Below are positions 1 to 6,848 of a DNA stretch of 49,874 nucleotides, piece by piece. The notes under the pieces were generated by a model. It was not told where the DNA came from and made no database searches. It saw only the letters and a program-made list of their open reading frames with translations. Source of the stretch: JBDRFZ01 sp043818395. GTDB lineage: Bacteria > Patescibacteriota > Patescibacteriia > 2-12-FULL-60-25. Position 1 is the stretch's first letter. Each line of letters begins with the position of its first letter. The DNA lies in contig JBDRFZ010000015.1 in assembly GCA_043818395.1 (NCBI GenBank), positions 1 through 49,874 on the forward strand. Direction: 5' to 3'. Made by a program: the position numbers and the translations under genes.

Positions 1-91
1 AGGTCAGCACCGCAATCGACTAAGCCTCGAGCCGACCATCCCTGGCGGCAGAGGTTCCATGCCGATGCCCAAAAAGCCGCCTCTTAAAAAG

Positions 92-132
92 GGACATTCT
101 AACTTCCCTAGAAAGAGGACATTCTAACTTCC
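92..132. repeat. Tandem 16-bp direct repeat, possible insertion-sequence end
   Basis: The 16-mer ggacattctaacttcc occurs at 92-107 and again at 117-132, each preceded by an A/G-rich run, so the unit is about 25 bp. A second, looser pair (gccacatgata at about 170 and gccacattgata at about 189) follows. Stacked short repeats of this kind are seen at the ends of some transposons (IS21- and IS481-like elements). No transposase is visible in the window, so if this is an element end, the element lies to the left or has decayed. I see no gene in 1-212. Confidence 0.5.
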
Positions 133-212
133 GTTTGACAGATCGACTTAGGCTCTTGCAATTTATTAAGCCACATGATACTTTTTTGGCCACATTGATA
201 GACAAACGCCAC

Positions 213-290
213 GGGTGCGTGGTGTAGCCCGGTTAACACGTCTCCCTGTCACGGAGAAGATCGAGGGTTCGAATCCCTTCGCACCCGCCA
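213..290 (+). tRNA. tRNA-Asp (anticodon GTC)
   Basis: A complete cloverleaf can be folded by hand. The acceptor stem GGGTGCG (213-219) pairs with CGCACCC (280-286). The D stem is GTGT/ACAC (222-225, 236-239). The anticodon stem TCTCC/GGAGA (241-245, 253-257) encloses the loop CTGTCAC, with anticodon GTC at 248-250. The T stem is GAGGG/CCCTT with loop TTCGAAT (268-274). The discriminator is G287 and the CCA tail is encoded (288-290). The discriminator G and anticodon GTC are as expected for aspartate. Confidence 0.97.
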
Positions 291-299
291 TAAAGACAT

Positions 300-325
300 C
301 CCTTGAGATATAGGGGTATTTTTAT
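300..325 (+). terminator. Possible weak terminator after tRNA-Asp
   Basis: CCCT (300-303) can pair with AGGG (312-315) across an 8-nt loop, followed by a T-rich stretch (gtatttttattt). The stem is only four base pairs, so this is a tentative call based mainly on position, 10 nt after the tRNA. Confidence 0.3.
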
Positions 326-501
326 TTGCAGTTAAATCATTTTTAAGGGTTCCAACCGAAAAGAATGGCAAATCTTTCAATTTGGGTACTTCGACCAAGA
401 AATGGAACGATTCTTTGTAGTTCCGGAATGGATGAAATTTTCACATAAATTGCTATTTGTATTAAGATGTGTCCAGGATAAATTTTTATGAAGATTGATG
501 T

Positions 502-1605
502 ATGAAATATTTTTTGCCATTATTTTTGCTCATTTTTATTGCAGCCGGATGCAATAACAATAAAACCCTAAACATAGAAGCCCCGAAGACTAGTTTGCAG
601 CAACTCAACAGTACTACAGTTCTGGACGACGAAATACGTTCCAACGAAATGGAGCATACAATAAAAAACTATTACGATTTACTTAATAGCAGTAAATACG
701 AGGAAGCCTTCCAGGCGTTCAGTGATAAATTTAAGGAAACTAAAGATTTTTCGAAATGGAAGCAGGGATATAAAGATACGTACAATCACTCGGTCGGGGC
801 AATGTTCTGTGAAAATAATGAATGCACCTTTACGGTGACCGCTACCGAGGATAGGGCTACTGATTTTCGTAAAACTGACTACACCTTTTATTACACTTTT
901 GTCAGAGAGGGTGGGGCCGTAAAGATTGATACAGCAAAGTTCATATCTCAGAGTCTTGCCAAGATAATTACTAAAAAGGAAGAAGTGCAGAACATGAGCG
1001 ATGACAAAATCATTCTTTCTTCAGTCAAAATTTATTGCCTAAATTCCGATAATAGCGAAATCTCACAAGGCTCTGGAACGTTGCTTAAAAATAATTTGGT
1101 TATTTCAAATTTCCATATCAAAGGTTACGACTTTGACAGGTGCGGAGTCGCATTCAGTAATAATGAAGGAAGAGTAAATTACGATAAGATGTATATCGTT
1201 ACTCGTAATATTAGCCAAGACTATAATACTGATTACTGGGTGTTTGAAATTGAAGGGAATCATCAAAGCAACTCCCTAACGCTACCTTTCTGTAAAGACA
1301 ATCAGGTTACTATCGGAGATAAAATAAAGATTTACGGCTATCCCGCTATTGGAGGTGGCAATGTCACTATCACGGATGGGCTATTAAGCAGTCATGTAGG
1401 AGACACGAATAATTACATGACCTCCGCAAAAATTGACCATGGCAATTCAGGTGGAACGGCGATTGATATTTCAAAAAATTGCTTCCTGGGCATTCCTACT
1501 GCGGGTAAAGCCGGTGGATTGGAAAGCATGGGATATATCTTGAACGTCAACAATGTCCCGCTGCTATGGGTAAAGACATCCAATCAGCGGTCCTCATTGC
1601 TTTAA
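502..1605 (+). CDS. Lipoprotein with NTF2-like region and trypsin-like serine protease domain
   Basis: A 367-residue protein predicted to be exported and lipid-anchored: a hydrophobic N-terminus ends in the lipobox IAAGC (Cys17). Residues about 45-155 (YYDLLNSSKYEEAFQAFSDK onward) resemble the NTF2-like/DUF4878 type of small domain common in lipoproteins. From about residue 170 the protein looks like a chymotrypsin-fold protease: GSGTLLKNNLVISNFH supplies the His region, TDYWVFEI a plausible Asp, and DHGNSGGTA the Ser motif GNSGG. Protease fold is seen from motifs; activity is inferred. The ATG at 502 fits the signal peptide, although no strong ribosome-binding site precedes it. The 3' end overlaps the next lipoprotein frame by 40 nt. 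Six or more cysteines in the protease part suggest disulfides, consistent with an extracytoplasmic site. Confidence 0.8.
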   Translation: MKYFLPLFLLIFIAAGCNNNKTLNIEAPKTSLQQLNSTTVLDDEIRSNEMEHTIKNYYDLLNSSKYEEAFQAFSDKFKETKDFSKWKQGYKDTYNHSVGAMFCENNECTFTVTATEDRATDFRKTDYTFYYTFVREGGAVKIDTAKFISQSLAKIITKKEEVQNMSDDKIILSSVKIYCLNSDNSEISQGSGTLLKNNLVISNFHIKGYDFDRCGVAFSNNEGRVNYDKMYIVTRNISQDYNTDYWVFEIEGNHQSNSLTLPFCKDNQVTIGDKIKIYGYPAIGGGNVTITDGLLSSHVGDTNNYMTSAKIDHGNSGGTAIDISKNCFLGIPTAGKAGGLESMGYILNVNNVPLLWVKTSNQRSSLL

Positions 1606-1883
1606 GCCTACTTATTTTTGGCGCAGGTTGTAGTTCGTCTGGCAGTGAGAAAAAATCCAGTAACAGGCCGTATGAAAGTGAAGTCACGGGCGAAAAGGTT
1701 ACCGACTGCAGCCGCTTGGAGCCGGAGAACCCCCATGATGAGGGTTCGGGCCATTACGCCGGTTACGAATGAGCGCAAGAGAACGGCACTGATTGCAATG
1801 GCAATTCCGAGTCATTCAATGAGGGGTGCGAGACATACGCGCGTCAACAAGTTGACTACGATAATTGCTTATATACAAAATAG
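1566..1883 (+). pseudogene. Small lipoprotein gene interrupted by an in-frame TGA
   Basis: The frame starts with a lipoprotein signal peptide (MGKDIQSAVLIALSLLIFGAGC, lipobox FGAGC, Cys22) and runs to a TGA at 1770-1772, giving 68 residues. The same frame stays open for another 36 codons to TAG at 1881-1883. The continued peptide is coherent: before the stop EGSGHYAGYE, after it AQENGTDCNGNSESFNEGCE and then Tyr/Cys-containing residues. From memory, small bacterial proteins carry the pattern G-H-x-A-G-Y-E-W-A-E-x-N-G...C-x-G-N-S-x-S-F-x-E-G-C, in which Trp sits where TGA now stands (TGG to TGA). I therefore call a nonsense-interrupted gene. Readthrough or sequence error remain possible; genome-wide TGA recoding is excluded by TGA stops elsewhere. 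Confidence 0.65.
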
Positions 1884-1916
1884 ACCTCTTCTTAAACAGT
1901 CGAAGAACAAAGAGAC

Positions 1917-2827
1917 CTATTCTTTGTCGGAAAAAGGAAAACGAATTTGAACTGCGGCACTTCTATGCCCGAGTATTTTGACGATTATGTGGTCAGCCCT
2001 GATTTGCCCATTCACTAATGATTGGACAGTTTTGAGCTCAACGTGCAAAATATCATCTTTTGCGAAAGCGACCTCATTGTGTTGTATCTTTCTGATAAAT
2101 TCAGGGTCTTGGATGTCAGCGAAAAATGCCGATGTTCCATCAAAGAATTTCCACTTACCACCTTCTTGGAAAGCAGCATTCATTATTTGTAGGCTTTTTT
2201 GTGTTACCGTTTCTCCTATAATTTCTTCTTCGATAATTGGTGCCTTAAAGTATTCAATCTCCTGCTTTGTAATCTCCTGTCTTCCGTCTTTGCTGATAAA
2301 AGCAACCTTATCGACGCCCTCTTTTTCCAATGGCTTAACAAACGCTTCAACATTTTTTCTTATGCTCAAAATTCCCAATAATTTGACCTCCTTCATTGAC
2401 GCGACCCTAACTTCACCGCCCTCAGCCTCAATCTGCGCATCGCCAGTATCGAGTTTTACGATATTTTTGATTTGACGATTCTTGAGCCATTTGATGAGTC
2501 CGAAAAGGCCAGCACCCCCTCCCGCAACCCCAAGAATTTCCATCAAACAATAAGCATTTGATATGGCCGTTGCAGTATTGCCCGAAAACATGTCTACAAC
2601 ATGAGACTGTAGTGTTTGTGCAACCCCTATACTACCTCAACGGAACCTGGCTCTACAGCCTTCATGTTTACAGCGACCTTCACGCGTTCGCCGTTAAGTT
2701 CTTTGTTCGCTTCTTCAAAAATCCCCCCAATAGCCAATAAGGCAGGGGCCAATTCTCTGACGTCCATTTCGTGGCTCGCCAGTGCTGGACCGTCGTACGA
2801 AATACGAAAAGAATTATCGTCAGGCAT
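1917..2827 (-). pseudogene. Frameshifted gene for a conserved hypothetical membrane protein
   Basis: Two minus-strand frames form one protein. The 5' part (2827 down to TAG at 2627-2629, 66 aa) contains ISYDGPALASHEMDVRELAP and ends GSVEVV. The 3' part (open down to 1917) can be read from just after that point as SIGVAQTLQSHVVDMFSGNT and continues 224 residues from its first ATG (2591), with a hydrophobic stretch ILGVAGGGAGLFGLIKWL. From family knowledge, full-length hypothetical proteins of about 300 aa have the 'YDGPALASHxMDVRxLAPALLAxG' start joined to this sort of body, so a one-base deletion is the simplest explanation. The shift must lie within about 2629-2639, because the second frame has TGA at 2637-2639. 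Function unknown. Confidence 0.75.
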
Positions 2828-2996
2828 AATATATAAATGGGCTTAGTGGCAGTATACCAAAAACGCTTGCTCGTGTCTTTCCACTAAGCTGACAACTTAA
2901 TCATTACCGTACCCGAAATGTCGGATGGCTGTGGGTAATGTGGCCAATTGATTATCCCTAAACCAAGTTCCCACTTCGTACACTCTGCCCCGCCAA

Positions 2997-3026
2997 ACAA
3001 AACCGACCCATGTGGGTCGGTTTTGT
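2997..3026. terminator. Strong hairpin terminator, probably bidirectional
   Basis: ACAAAACCGACCC (2997-3009) pairs perfectly with GGGTCGGTTTTGT (3014-3026) across a four-base loop ATGT. The A-rich left arm and T-rich right arm let it act on either strand. It separates the minus-strand broken gene (start 2827) from the plus-strand frame beginning at 3084. Confidence 0.7.
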
Positions 3027-3040
3027 TTTCCTGGATCATT

Positions 3041-3069
3041 TTGACATTTGGTAAAATTCTTCGTAACCT
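3041..3069 (+). promoter_or_regulatory. Predicted sigma70-type promoter
   Basis: A consensus -35 TTGACA (3041-3046) is followed after exactly 17 nt by TAACCT (3064-3069), a moderate -10. Transcription would start near 3076, only about 8 nt before the ATG at 3084, so the message would be almost leaderless. Confidence 0.4.
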
Positions 3070-3083
3070 TAAACGAAAATCTT

Positions 3084-3518
3084 ATGCTCCACTCTCAAAA
3101 GAAGCTCGTATGGGCGCTCAGTGCCCCCATTCTCCTCGTCGGTATATTTTTTGTAATTCTTTTACTTTAGCCCGAAGATAAGCCGCTATCAATACCTCCA
3201 CTCACTGGTCCCGTTCGCCACAACTGCGAGCTTAGCGGTGGTTCCTTTGAAAGCGATCGTTGTTGTACGTGTTCAATTGAAGAAGGACAGACGCAGGAAT
3301 TAATGTATGACAAAAATACCGGTTTTTGCCAGTCAACAATCGGCGGTCCGGCCGGAAATGCATTTGAAGCTTCAATCGGACTACCATATGGGTATTACAG
3401 CTTTTGGACGCAAATCGTGATGGATTTATGCGCAAATAGCGGCGGAAGCATTTCGGGCGCTGCGTGTATCTGTTCTTCAGATAAGACCTATAATAAAACA
3501 AACGGAAAATGTGAATAA
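3084..3518 (+). pseudogene. Small signal-anchor Cys-rich protein interrupted by in-frame TAG
   Basis: From ATG 3084 the frame reads MLHSQKKLVWALSAPILLVG and on into a hydrophobic segment ending VILLL, followed immediately by TAG (3168-3170). It then continues without any further stop to TAA at 3516-3518. The downstream part starts PEDKPLSIPPLTGPVRHNCE and contains seven or more cysteines (for example DRCCTCSIEEGQ and AACICSSDKTYNKTNGKCE), the composition of an exported disulfide-rich domain. Without the TAG this would be a membrane-anchored or lipoprotein-like protein of 144 aa. Restarting at the internal ATG 3303 would give 71 aa without a signal, which is less sensible. I do not recognise the family. 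It sits behind its own predicted promoter. Confidence 0.65.
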
Positions 3519-3545
3519 GGAAATAATCCGCAAATAAAGTAAGGT

Positions 3546-4979
3546 TTAAATTTCCATCACCTCCGCGATATTGGATGTTCCCGGTTTTCCGATCGGCCGA
3601 CCGGCCACTACGATAATCTTGTCGCCTTTCTTAATTTTTCGCGCTTTTTTGAGATGATCTACTGCTGATTTAACTATCATTTCGAGCGAAGATTTGCTTG
3701 GCAATTCAAATGGAAAAACATCCCATGATAAGTTCAATTGATGGCGGGTACGGGATACGGGTGTGACGGCATAAATCGGAAGTTCTGGGCGATGGCTCGA
3801 AACAAGTCTCGCGGAATCTCCGGTTAACGACGCAACTAAGATCGCCTTAGCACCGACATTTTCAGCTAAAATTCTAGCTATCCCGGAAACAGCCTGTTCT
3901 GCGGTTTTAACCCGTTTTTTAACTTCGTCGTCCAGGTCATTAAAAATTGAAGCTTCAGTCTCTTGTGCAATTTTCGTCATCATCTTCACGGCTTGGATCG
4001 GATATTTTCCAGTAGCTGTTTCACCGGAAAGCATAACTGCATCTGCGTGGTCTATTACGGCATTAGCCACATCAGAAACCTCGGCTCGCGTCGGCCGTGG
4101 ATTTCTTATCATGGAATCAAGCATCTGCGTGGCTACAATCACAGGTTTAGCCGCCACCAGACATTTGATGATGATGTTTTTTTGTATCACCGGAACATCC
4201 TCGGCCGGCGTCTCAATACCCAAATCGCCACGCGCCACCATAATTCCGTCAACAAGGTTGATAATTTCATCAATATTTTGTACGGCTTCGCGTTTTTCTA
4301 TCTTGGCGATTATTTTAATCGGCGCTTGTTTCTTTCCGATTTTATTTTGATGTTGCGTTATAAGTCGTCGCAGAGTTTTCACGTCATCAGCCGACCTGAC
4401 GAAAGAAAGCGCCACAAAATCCACGCCTTGTTTTATACCGAATTCCAAATCATCTTTATCTTTAGATGAAAGAGACGAAACACTGACTTTGCTCTCCGGC
4501 AAATTTAAACCCTTATGTGAAGTTAAAAGTCCTCCATCAATTACCTTGCACTCTACGTCGCATCCGTGGATCTTAATCACCTCTACGGACAATAATCCGT
4601 CGTCCAAAAGCATCTTCTCTCCTGCTTTAACATCCTGATGAAGTTTTTTATATGTCACCGGAAGTTTTTTCAGCAAGGTTGCTTTGCCTGTCGTAAAAAC
4701 AATTTTCTGTCCGGATTTCAGCATGACCCCCTCTTTTGGCAATTCGCCGACGCGGATTTTAGGTCCCTGTAAATCCTGTAAAATTGCAATCGGTTCTCCT
4801 GTATTTTTTACTTCCTGTCTGATTATTTTAATCAGCTTGGCGTGATCAGCATGCGTACCGTGAGAAAAATTTAAACGAGCCACGTTCATTCCAGCTTTGA
4901 TCAGAGCCCTTACTTTTTCTCTGGAAAAAGTAGCCGGACCGAGTGTACAAACTATTTTCGTTCTTTTCAGGTTTTTCAT
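3546..4979 (-). CDS. pyk: Pyruvate kinase
   Basis: A 477-residue, normal-length pyruvate kinase: converts phosphoenolpyruvate and ADP to pyruvate and ATP, the last step of glycolysis, in the cytoplasm. The N-terminus RTKIVCTLGPATFSREKV and ARLNFSHGT (substrate/K+ site) are present, as is IIAKIEKREA with the catalytic Lys, and the signature MVARGDLGIE near residue 247-256. NPRPTRAEVSDVANAV and VMLSGETATGKYP follow, then the C-terminal allosteric-type domain ending AGRPIGKPGTSNIAEV. It is the last gene of an nrdR-htrA-pyk run, starting 3 nt after the htrA stop. In reduced genomes this enzyme is often one of few substrate-level ATP sources; that role here is inferred. Confidence 0.97.
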   Translation of the reverse strand: MKNLKRTKIVCTLGPATFSREKVRALIKAGMNVARLNFSHGTHADHAKLIKIIRQEVKNTGEPIAILQDLQGPKIRVGELPKEGVMLKSGQKIVFTTGKATLLKKLPVTYKKLHQDVKAGEKMLLDDGLLSVEVIKIHGCDVECKVIDGGLLTSHKGLNLPESKVSVSSLSSKDKDDLEFGIKQGVDFVALSFVRSADDVKTLRRLITQHQNKIGKKQAPIKIIAKIEKREAVQNIDEIINLVDGIMVARGDLGIETPAEDVPVIQKNIIIKCLVAAKPVIVATQMLDSMIRNPRPTRAEVSDVANAVIDHADAVMLSGETATGKYPIQAVKMMTKIAQETEASIFNDLDDEVKKRVKTAEQAVSGIARILAENVGAKAILVASLTGDSARLVSSHRPELPIYAVTPVSRTRHQLNLSWDVFPFELPSKSSLEMIVKSAVDHLKKARKIKKGDKIIVVAGRPIGKPGTSNIAEVMEI

Positions 4980-4982
4980 ATT

Positions 4983-6227
4983 TTATTCGGTTTTCATTTC
5001 TTCGAGCGTGGCTTTTACCTCCTCTTCGGTACCGGCATGATAAATTTTAAGAGTTACTTCGTCACCGACAAAACGACGCCCGATTAATGAAGACAGCGAA
5101 TGAGCTTCATCGACGCGTATGCCATCGACTTCTAAAATTATGTCATTCTCGACCAAACCAGCCTGGTCTGCTGGCGATCCGGGCGCTATCGCTAACTCGT
5201 TCCTGTTTTGACCTCTCATGATCAAAGCGCCGTGATCAACTTTAAGCTGATTGGCTTCAATTATATCCTGGCTGATTAGCTGGTACCTGACACCTAAAAA
5301 GGGACGAGAAATCCTACCGTATTTAATTATATTTTCTACATCTCGCTCAATTAAATTTGAAGGTAACGCAAAACCTAAAAGCCGCCCTTGTTCCGAGACG
5401 GCGGTGTTAAGACCGACTACCTCGCCGCTCAAATCGATAAGCGGACCTCCGGAATTACCCGGATTAATCGCCGCATCGGTCTGGATAGCTTCCTCGATCA
5501 ACTCTGACTCCGGACCATTGCCCGCGATTATGCGCCGGTTCAAACCGGATATCACACCTTTGGTTACAGTATTCGTAAACTCGCCTAATGCGTTACCTAT
5601 GGCGATAACGGTCTGGCCCGGAACTACAGCGTCAGAATCAGCAAAATCAAGATGCGAAAAGCCGCTTCCCTCAACTTTCAAAAAAGCAATATCAAGCACC
5701 GGATCAGTCGCTAAAACCTTAGCCGGTAACTCCTTGCCGTCATAAGTCATGACTGAAAATTCCGCTCCTTCAAAATCCACTACATGTTTATTTGTTACGA
5801 TTAGACCGTCGGAACTCACAAAAAATCCGGAACCGCCACCGACCTGTTGTTTACCTTTCGGCGCCTGTTGCTCCGGTGCTATTTGAAAAGGCGAATATGG
5901 ATCAAAAGGATCGAACTCCAGGATATCCACGTAATTTTTTATATTAGCCGCGGTAGCCGTAACAATTACCGCCACCACTGCCGGCTGAGTTTGTTTTACA
6001 ATCTTTATCACACTCTCCTCTTCGACCGGCAGTTTCCCCTTCACCGGTTCATAGCCATCGGGGATACGTAGCGCTTGATCGGCCTGTGATGTCGGTTTCA
6101 AAAAAGAAAGTAACTCCGGTCGTAACATGGGTGCAAAAGAGACAACGCTGGAACTCACGATTAATGAAATAAACACCGTCAATATGATAGTAAAAGAAAA
6201 ACTAGGCTGTTTGGGAAAATTTTGCAT
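4983..6227 (-). CDS. htrA: HtrA/DegP-type membrane-anchored serine protease with PDZ domain
   Basis: A 414-residue envelope quality-control protease. Residues about 10-34 form a single membrane anchor (IILTVFISLIVSSSVVSFAP). The trypsin-like domain has His in TNKHVVD (about 146), Asp in DPVLDIAFLKVE (about 176) and Ser in AINPGNSGGPLID (about 257), with the GGGSGF oxyanion-side strand. A PDZ domain covers about 300-400 (LGVRYQLIS; PGSPADQAGLVENDIILEVD). The active domain faces outside the membrane. A Pro-rich, Phe/Asp insert (FDPFDPYSPF) precedes the protease core. It begins 2 nt after the nrdR stop and ends 3 nt before pyk, so it is operonic. DegS/HtrA-like assignment is firm; its substrates are unknown. 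Confidence 0.95.
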   Translation of the reverse strand: MQNFPKQPSFSFTIILTVFISLIVSSSVVSFAPMLRPELLSFLKPTSQADQALRIPDGYEPVKGKLPVEEESVIKIVKQTQPAVVAVIVTATAANIKNYVDILEFDPFDPYSPFQIAPEQQAPKGKQQVGGGSGFFVSSDGLIVTNKHVVDFEGAEFSVMTYDGKELPAKVLATDPVLDIAFLKVEGSGFSHLDFADSDAVVPGQTVIAIGNALGEFTNTVTKGVISGLNRRIIAGNGPESELIEEAIQTDAAINPGNSGGPLIDLSGEVVGLNTAVSEQGRLLGFALPSNLIERDVENIIKYGRISRPFLGVRYQLISQDIIEANQLKVDHGALIMRGQNRNELAIAPGSPADQAGLVENDIILEVDGIRVDEAHSLSSLIGRRFVGDEVTLKIYHAGTEEEVKATLEEMKTE

Positions 6228-6229
6228 AT

Positions 6230-6715
6230 CTAGGGTTTGCGATTAATCCTTTTTTTATTTTTTGAACGAGCGTTAAGTTTTTTTAGTTCTTTAGTGAAAG
6301 AATCAACGTCTTCAAATTGTCGGTAGACTGAAGCGAAGCGGATATAGGCCACCTTGTCGAACGACTTAAGGCGATTCATTACAATCTCTCCTATGGCCGC
6401 ACTGGTTAGTTCATCGGCCTTTGTCCGTTGAATATCTCTTTCGATATTATGTACCAGGGTACGAAAAGCCGCATTCGTTATTTGTCTTTTCTCCAAAGCT
6501 TTTTTTAATCCGTGTTCAATTTTTTCGCGGGAGTATGCCTGACGGGCACCATCTCTTTTAACTACCGTCAAATCTAATAACTCTATTTCTTCGCCGGTAG
6601 AAAAACGGTGACCGCAGGCATCGCACTCACGCCGGCGCCGTATCGCAAAACCATCACCCGTAATACGTGAATCAACGACGCGGGTATCCTGATGGCTGCA
6701 AACCGGACAATACAT
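6230..6715 (-). CDS. nrdR: Transcriptional repressor NrdR
   Basis: NrdR represses ribonucleotide reductase genes by sensing ATP/dATP. The protein of 161 aa starts MYCPVCSHQD; the zinc ribbon is formed by CPVC and CDACG (Cys pairs near residues 3/6 and 31/34), with RRRRECDACGHRF between and after. The ATP-cone domain follows (VVKRDGARQAYSREKIEHGL). A longer in-frame start at 6742 would add nine residues, but nearly all family members begin at MxCPxC, so I chose the ATG at 6713-6715. A small inverted repeat lies directly upstream. No ribonucleotide reductase gene or clear NrdR box is seen in the window. Confidence 0.95.
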   Translation of the reverse strand: MYCPVCSHQDTRVVDSRITGDGFAIRRRRECDACGHRFSTGEEIELLDLTVVKRDGARQAYSREKIEHGLKKALEKRQITNAAFRTLVHNIERDIQRTKADELTSAAIGEIVMNRLKSFDKVAYIRFASVYRQFEDVDSFTKELKKLNARSKNKKRINRKP

Positions 6716-6720
6716 AAAAA

Positions 6721-6737
6721 TTGGCTGTAAAAGCCAA
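6721..6737 (-). promoter_or_regulatory. Hairpin directly upstream of nrdR
   Basis: TTGGCT (6721-6726) and AGCCAA (6732-6737) form a six-pair stem with a five-base loop, five bases before the nrdR ATG at 6715 on the minus strand. It would sit over the ribosome-binding region, and no Shine-Dalgarno sequence is evident there. A role in translation control is only a suggestion. Confidence 0.3.
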
Positions 6738-6848
6738 TCCATATTAGCAAATTTTCACTCAATTAGCGAAAGCGGATTTCTAACTTCTTCGACTCGCTAA
6801 CTCCGAACCCTTCAAATATCTTACCAAAACTAAAGCAACTTTCTCTTT

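Noticed and set aside
20..205. 61-aa minus-strand frame at the left end
   Set aside because: Runs across the direct repeats; composition is not protein-like and no start signals are seen.
1770..1772. Genome-wide recoding of TGA to Trp or Gly to explain the internal TGA
   Set aside because: TGA ends intact genes at exact family length (dgkA, pilO, the WD40 gene, the second pilin) and forms ATGA overlaps, so it is a normal stop here.
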